DNA of 64,000 nucleotides from Craterostigma plantagineum (Eukaryota; Streptophyta; Magnoliopsida; Lamiales; Linderniaceae): NCBI GenBank assembly GCA_027422505.1, contig JAPQWV010000001.1, positions 1,612,001-1,676,000 on the forward strand, written 5' to 3'. Made by a program: the position numbers and the translations under genes. Each line of letters starts with the position of its first letter. Positions within the stretch are counted from its first letter, which is position 1. Shown piece after piece: positions 60,201 through 64,000 of the stretch. Under the pieces are notes generated by a model that worked only from the letters and a program-made list of their open reading frames with translations, made no database searches and was not told the DNA's origin.

Positions 60201-61056
60201 AACTAACATCAGAATTCGTCACCGAGCATGATATCGAATGTAATAATTAAACTGGGAAAGAATTAACAACTTACGGTTTAATCTTGCTAATACCTCCTTT
60301 CTCCTCCCTTCCAACTTCTCTTTTGTATCGTTGAGGCTCTCGTACTGTGGTGCGTATGTTATTTGGATTCGATTCCCAAGGAAAACGGACTCATCAAGCT
60401 TTCTTTTCGCAAACCTGTCAAGAGATTTAGGAGTCGCATTTTCAACTAAACAATGTCTTGAAAACTCATTTTCCTATACAATTGGTGACCTGGCGTTGTT
60501 GATTTGGTGAAACTTTATCCAATAAACATCTGTATATGCCTCGCAATCTTCAGCATCCATTGGCTTACATCTGAAGACAATTCAATACTCACAATTACAT
60601 CAATAATTCCATTGCCCAGAGATATTTCGCCCACTAAATTGACAGCAATTCTGATAATTAAATTCTAACCAGTTCTGTTTCTTGGTTTAAATAATTCACA
60701 GAGCCATTTAATGCAGAAGAAAATAGCAATATGAGATAAGCATGAATCAGCTGGGACAACCAATCCAACTCACTGTTTTACAAAGCACTCCAAAATTTTA
60801 ACCTGTAGAGAATTCATATGAAAGTCTATCTATACTCACTCGTCAACTGGCCCATAAGTAGAGAACAGTTTCAAGAGCTCGTCACCACAACCCAGAGAAG
60901 GAACATTCCTCACAACAAGGTATCTGCGTATAACAGGAAAACGGAAAAAAAAAAGAATCAAATAGCCTATAGCCCGAAAAAAAAAATCACATACTTCGAT
61001 TCATCGCAGATCGTATACACGCGAACTGCACGAGGCTCGTCTTTGTATTTGGGCAT
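54217..61056 (-). CDS. RBM48: RNA-binding protein 48 (RBM48), 225 aa, with a copia element in intron 5
   Basis: Eight exons: 60995-61056, 60840-60923, 60490-60570, 60275-60414, 60083-60188, 54530-54599, 54381-54443 and 54217-54288, giving 678 nt with every phase closing. Residues about 15-115 form the RRM (RYLVVRNVP-type, here YLVVRNVPSLGCGDELLKLF, TDVYWIKFHQINNARFAKR, LDESVFLGNRIQITYAPQYE). The signature ESLNDTKEKLEGRRKEVLARLN follows. The last exons give EYFPIESMNQTVHMVREKLNK and a basic tail. In maize and animals RBM48 works with ARMC7 in the minor (U12) spliceosome. Intron 5 (54600-60082, 5483 bp) contains a complete copia element in antisense orientation; without it the intron would be about 85 bp. 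Confidence 0.93.
54641..55073 (+). repeat. 5' LTR of copia element 2
   Basis: 433 bp. TATA box TATAAA is at 54885-54890 and AATAAA follows near 54950. Confidence 0.93.
55178..59647 (+). CDS. Intact Gag-Pol polyprotein of copia element 2, 1489 aa
   Basis: A single uninterrupted frame. In order: gag with an ESLNGDNYGTWSRAM-type start, zinc knuckle CTHCNKKGHTIETC (about 56008-56049) followed by the YPPGF motif, and aspartic protease LLDSGATRH (about 56350). Next come the integrase HHCC region and DD-E core (VHCDVWG, RTDNAREF, VVERKHQHLL), reverse transcriptase with YVDDII (about 58630) and RNase H (ADWGACQDTRRS, STEAEYRAL, CDNQSALKLA). All catalytic motifs look present. The last 17 codons and the stop lie within the 3' LTR. 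Confidence 0.96.
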   Translation: MSTTEALANSSSTVLINDPYFLNNNDNSGQILVHESLNGDNYGTWSRAMLIALIGRNKEGFVNGTLLPPVADAQNSIASQNQVSAWKRNNSVVISWIINSVSKEIAASILYTASAREVWVDLEERFGQTNKPRIFQLKRDLINLSQGSDAIAVYFTKLKTLWDELANYRPACKCTCGGIKEMKAHLDEDYVLAFLMGLNDSYSQIRGQVLLMDPLPTVNKVFSLMIQEEKQRSMVSTVLQKTDDQLQNIAMMAAKNGPDMPRKGSYAQRKDFGRPLCTHCNKKGHTIETCYQVHGYPPGFRQNQKLKSARLNQCITDHPSKVCHSLINSHNKESMVQLQVTPLQLESLRTLINQSVAQQSSENGENSQLTENGEGICLSFNLPRLRSHKVWLLDSGATRHVCGDKSLLSGLHEITMSNIILPDNSVVQVNKAGTCFISEHIILTDVLYVPQFHFNLISVSYLAIMQNCSFVLGSKGFEMQDHSHRVIGKGRNFGGLYVLEAVPVTQSKRIDNSPSSVSLNKMSIDLWHARLGHPSDKVLDVLKSSLGHDKSSKGSYCKICPLAKQKKLVFPDDRKTACAQFDLVHCDVWGPFHHPSHLGHQYFITIVDDYSRFTWVFMIKFKSEVQKVISYYLAMIETHFRARVKVIRTDNAREFNLVELFREKGIIHHLSCVQTPQQNSVVERKHQHLLNVARALLFQSGLPIRFWSECVLTATFLINRLPSVQLGNMSPYSLLYQRPIDYGMLRVFGSLCFASTLTAGRRKFDPRARACVFLGYPNGVKGYKVMDLQTMEVFISRDVRFHEDELPFKTQQSSQVTEDPFPTQVLPKSYLSDSVADNEELVTTGPSDPVVNNEELVAPELDDSTQPDQAAPDSATFGTSQQPQQDQTYGTPQQPQQNQRKSTRETRKPVYLKDFHCHKLSHGKVLYPISQVLSYQHLSRNQQHFINGMSEAKEPKSYAQAEKDERWREAMREEFQALEDNHTWSLTHLPRGKKSIGSRWVYKLKLNSDGEVVKHKARLVAKGYDQREGVDYIDTFAPVAKPNTIKIMLTLAAKHGWTLLQLDISNAFLHGDLLEEVYMDLPQGFYQQHTRAGPDRMVCKLRKSIYGLKQASRQWNKCFTEAVRDFGFLQTQSDHTLFTKGKGEDLVMLLVYVDDIILAGPSVAAIHQVKQFLSSRFKVKDLGDLSYFLGIEVARNKQGIYITQRQYTLQLLEDTGYLDSKPLSTPMNPNEKLSESDGELLIDPFRYRRLIGRLLYLTFTRPDIAFAVHKLSQFISTPRTTHLMAAHHLLRYLKASPGQGLLLSSAPDTSLKGFSDADWGACQDTRRSVTGYCTFIGDSMVTWKAKKQATISRSSTEAEYRALGSLVAEILWITHLFTELGFHLQQTPVVYCDNQSALKLASNPKFHERSKHIEIDCHFIRHHVSSGAVKLIPVRSEHQLADVFTKPLSGPMLRHFLVKMAVINLYHPSCGGVSKNTEENEGSTEPHST
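59595..60028 (+). repeat. 3' LTR of copia element 2
   Basis: 434 bp. The TATA box at 59839-59844 points towards RBM48 exons 5 to 1, which lie antisense downstream of it. Confidence 0.93.
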
Positions 61057-62489
61057 CGTTCGATTCGAGGTTGCTGTAAAAATTCAATGGAAGCGACAAG
61101 CGTCAAAACGATGAAGAAAAAAATTACTCAAGAAAAAAAAAAAAAGTGGACGCAGTGAAAGTGTCTAAATGGGCTGCATTCTGAAAAGCCCGAAGGATTT
61201 AAATGGGCTTAGTTGAGTCCAATACGTTACGGGCCCAATTCCATGATCCTGGCAAAGAGTTATGAAGCTTCATACTACAACCTAAAAACATAGATATAAA
61301 ATATATTATCATGAAAATGTATTTAATTATGTGACTGTGAATGAATCAATGAAGCACCCTCCAAGATCTTTGGCAAGTGTGTTTAAAGCTTTATTCGCTG
61401 TTACAATCGATTAGTATAAAGTTATAAACAAAAACCTTTTGTCAATACATGCATGGTAATAGAACATTACAGCTCGGAAACTGATCAAGTTATATATCTA
61501 TACCAACCAATCTTCACGAGCTTATTCTTTTCAAAATAGAAATAAAATGATTTAGATAGTCTGGGGTCTATACATGTTCATATATAACCTCTATAGAATA
61601 GCTTGAATGATTGCTAACAATTAACATATCTGAATACGAGACTAAAATAAGTAGTATTCTAAATAGGAAAAAGAAAAATATGTAGGCCCTAAAAGCAAAG
61701 CAACGTCCGTGAAGGCTTGTTTTTATAGCCTCGCCCTACTAAACAATGCCACGTATTTCACAAACCCTAATAATACGCCAAAATAGAATAATGACAAGGA
61801 AAACACATCAATTCTTGAATTCGTGAAACACATGGATTGATGTGATTTGCACACAAAATTTCACAGACAAAAAAAGCCTCTTATTAACTGAAGCTTCACA
61901 TGCGAAGCGCAAACTATGTAGTACAGCCTGTGAGAGTAGAATTAAATCTTTTTGTCACGTTGGTTCTTGTCCAATAATCGATTTACGTAGGTATGATAAT
62001 ACACAGAAGAGACGAATATGTGCGAAGAATGAATAAATGGGGAAAAGGGCGAAGAAATTAATTGGACTTTTGTGACGAAAGTCAATAAGGCTAGGTCAAA
62101 AGTCAGCGCCCAGATAAATGATATAATTAGACTACAAGCATTTCCTCTATATTTTTTTCTATTTATAAAATTTCTTATTCTTAGTTAAATAAATTATCGA
62201 AATTAAACAGAAAATTAATGATAAAGTTATCAAAATTAAAAAATCATGAAGATTTTATATTTTTATTTTTTGAAAATGAGAAGAAAAAAGAAAATAAATT
62301 AAACAGAAAATAAACTAATTGAATAATGTCTGTTTAAAAAAATCGAAAAAAGAAAAAAAAAGAAACTTAAAGGAAAAGACATTAAAACATAAAAGTTTTT
62401 CTCTCGGTCGCGTCATCGTCTTCTTCATCTGTTTCTTCCCCAAATTTCATACATCAAAAATAAGAAAAAAGTAAAAAAAAAAAGAGTAG
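61057..62489. other. RBM48 promoter and AT-rich intergenic DNA
   Basis: No coding sequence. The first 200 bp includes GGGCTGCATTCTGAAAAGCC and GGGCCCAATTCC words. 62100-62480 is highly A/T-rich. Confidence 0.5.
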
Positions 62490-62639
62490 CGGGGAACAAT
62501 GTCCCGCTAAGGATAGCGTGGCCCTGTAGCACTAGCACCCGCCACCAATAGTGTGGCGTTTAGAGGACAACTGGAGATGATTTATCGCCATGCATGGAGT
62601 GTAACGCCAGCTATCACGGGGCTGTTGGAGATGCTCTTA
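62490..62639. mobile_element. Possible MITE remnant
   Basis: The right edge GCTGTTGGAGATGCTCTTA is the inverse of the TAAGAGCATCTCCAACAGC terminus common to many plant MITEs. The interior is GC-richer than the flanks. I found no left terminus. Confidence 0.35.
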
Positions 62640-62736
62640 TAGTAATGAATTGAACTTAAACTCGCAATTTCTTGCATGAGTCGATTTACTTTTTACCTAT
62701 CTAAATGACTTTTTATGATATTCAACGAGTTGCTGT

Positions 62737-63208
62737 TAGGGTTGTCAGTGGGGCGGGGATTCTCCGTCCCCGCGGGGATCCGCCCCGAATAGGACGGGGA
62801 ATCCCCGCTATTCTATCCCCGCGGGGCGGGGACGGGGGAATATTTTTCCCCGCGGATATCCCCGCCCCGTTCCCCGCCCCGTCCCCGAAATTAAAATAAT
62901 AATTATTATATTCAAATAATATTATTATAAGATAAATAATATGAAAATGTACTTTGAATAATATTAAAATAATATAAATATGATTAAAATATAGTTTAAA
63001 TAAATTAATTAATATTAAAATATAGTTTAAATAATATTAAAATAATAAAAATTGAATTTTTTTTTAAAATATTGACGGGGCGGGGAATCCCCGTGGGGAC
63101 GGGGATCCCCGCGGGGACGGGGACGGGGACGATTTCGTCCCCGTTTGCCTCGCGGGGCGGGGACAGGAATTAGATCCCCGCCCCGAACCCGCCCCGTTGA
63201 CAACCCTA
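62737..63208. mobile_element. hAT-type MITE with GC-rich ends, 472 bp
   Basis: Ends are TAGGGTTGTCAGTGGGGCGG and its inverse CCGCCCCGTTGACAACCCTA. They are flanked by a perfect 8-bp duplication GTTGCTGT (62729-62736 and 63209-63216), diagnostic of hAT insertion. About 150 bp at each end is made of CCCCGCGGGG and GGGACGGGGA words. The core (62885-63070) is almost pure A/T. No transposase is encoded. Confidence 0.93.
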
Positions 63209-63216
63209 GTTGCTGT

Positions 63217-63860
63217 CCAGAGGCTGGACACGTGGAGATTTGCTATTCATCGTGACGTCAGCATATTACAGTTAGGGCTTAATAATTTGAGACGTGGTTA
63301 AGAAGACCATAGTACGAAAATAAACTAATAAATCCCGTGAAGAGAAGAGAAGAGAAAGACTCCATGTGAGAGCTGTTCTAATCAGTATAAGTGCCCCTTG
63401 CTTGACAATCTATAGCCCCACTCACGTGTCTGTCTTCTGCGAATTTTTTTTTTCAAATTACATAACTTTAACTAACAAAAACATAGAATATTATCAAATT
63501 TATGAGACCAAGGGGAACATGTTTAAGGACGATATGAAAGTACATATGGTGAGAATACATATACGGAATCATATCCCAGTTGAACAAATAAGAGACATGT
63601 AACGTAAATAATCTTACTTTTGCACGTTTGTTCGTTTAACATTAGTATATCTTAAGACAAATCGACTAATTTATTAATGATCTAAATCAACCTTTTAGCA
63701 AAAGAAAAAAAAATCAGGCGTGGTAAGCTGCTAAATACACTGAGATCCTCGGCTATATATATATAAAGCCACTCTCTTCTCTACTACACTTCAAACAGCA
63801 GCGAGAAATAAAGCAATTGGCCCTTCACACTACACACCACCTTTCGATCATCGTATCGTC
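63217..63860 (+). promoter_or_regulatory. Promoter and leader of the terminal gene
   Basis: A strong TATA box, CTATATATATATAAAG, lies at 63753-63767, about 95-105 bp before the start codon. Upstream is AT-rich without a supported gene. Confidence 0.6.
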
Positions 63861-64000
63861 ATGGGTGGTTTTTGCTTTAAGAACCTCACATTTCTCATCT
63901 CAGTAGTTTTCTTACTCTTCCTCTGTCCAAACATTATAAACACCTGCAATGCAAGAACAAGAAGAGTAGGCAAGCACTGGAGAATAATTAGGGCCCGAAG
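63861..64000 (+). CDS. N-terminus of a secreted protein, probably a polygalacturonase-family enzyme (partial)
   Basis: An ATG at 63861 opens 46 codons to the window edge. A clear signal peptide (about 1-33, with FLISVVFLLFLCPNIINTCNA) is followed by a basic stretch ending RRVGKHWRIIRAR. The GKHWR element after a signal peptide is seen in a group of plant GH28 polygalacturonases. A polygalacturonase would also fit the suspected collinearity with Arabidopsis chromosome 1. The catalytic domain is outside the window, so the family call is tentative. Confidence 0.5.
   Translation, partial: MGGFCFKNLTFLISVVFLLFLCPNIINTCNARTRRVGKHWRIIRAR

Noticed and set aside
61842..62036. Small ORF of 64 codons
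   Set aside because: It has no recognisable motif, lies in AT-rich intergenic DNA, and is of a length expected by chance.

Overview
The window is nuclear DNA of a flowering plant, most likely a eudicot. The genes are split by short AT-rich GT-AG introns. They encode plastid proteins (PsbY, the NDH-lumen cyclophilin PNSL5, the phylloquinone methyltransferase MENG), a photorespiratory aminotransferase, a cysteine-rich receptor kinase and a class III peroxidase. The DNA between them is filled with Ty1/copia, Ty3/gypsy, hAT and Stowaway elements. Nothing in it is bacterial.

Layout: 1-6000 holds the 5' end of an unknown gene, an ankyrin-repeat gene, PNSL5 and a tRNA-Trp(CCA) gene. 6000-21800 is a repeat-rich block. 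It contains a caulimovirid-like movement-protein relic behind a primer-binding site, pieces of an Athila/Tat-like and several Tekay-like gypsy elements, a CGGTATACC-rich hAT-like MITE, two inverted copies of another hAT-like family, a Stowaway MITE, and one intact-looking host gene (BMT5-like/DUF2431) stranded among them. 22400-26200 holds SKIP14 and PSBY. 26537-31701 is a very young copia element with a 5-bp target duplication and LTRs that I read as differing at one site; it sits 21 bp beyond the stop codon of a KDEL-tailed cysteine protease. 31700-54200 is gene-dense: KDEL protease, lung-seven-TM (GOST) protein, cytosolic histidyl-tRNA synthetase, glutamate:glyoxylate aminotransferase, peroxidase, CRK2-like kinase, MENG and a multi-pass membrane protein. 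54217-61056 is RBM48, a minor-spliceosome protein gene, whose fifth intron is occupied by a second young copia element with one intact 1489-codon ORF. A GC-rich-ended hAT MITE with an 8-bp target duplication follows, and the window ends in the start of a probable polygalacturonase gene.

The genes are independent transcription units with no operon-like logic. GGAT, PSBY, PNSL5 and MENG all serve photosynthetic cells. Several genes may lie in a block collinear with Arabidopsis chromosome 1. I worked out exon borders by hand from reading frame, splice consensus and family conservation. Every multi-exon model below closes to a whole number of codons. I did not find a previously undescribed multi-gene system. 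The most useful leads are the two young retrotransposon insertions next to or inside host genes, two GC-AG introns, the movement-protein relic, a snRNA-type promoter motif inside an hAT family, and periodic TCGGNCGA motif arrays inside the LTRs.
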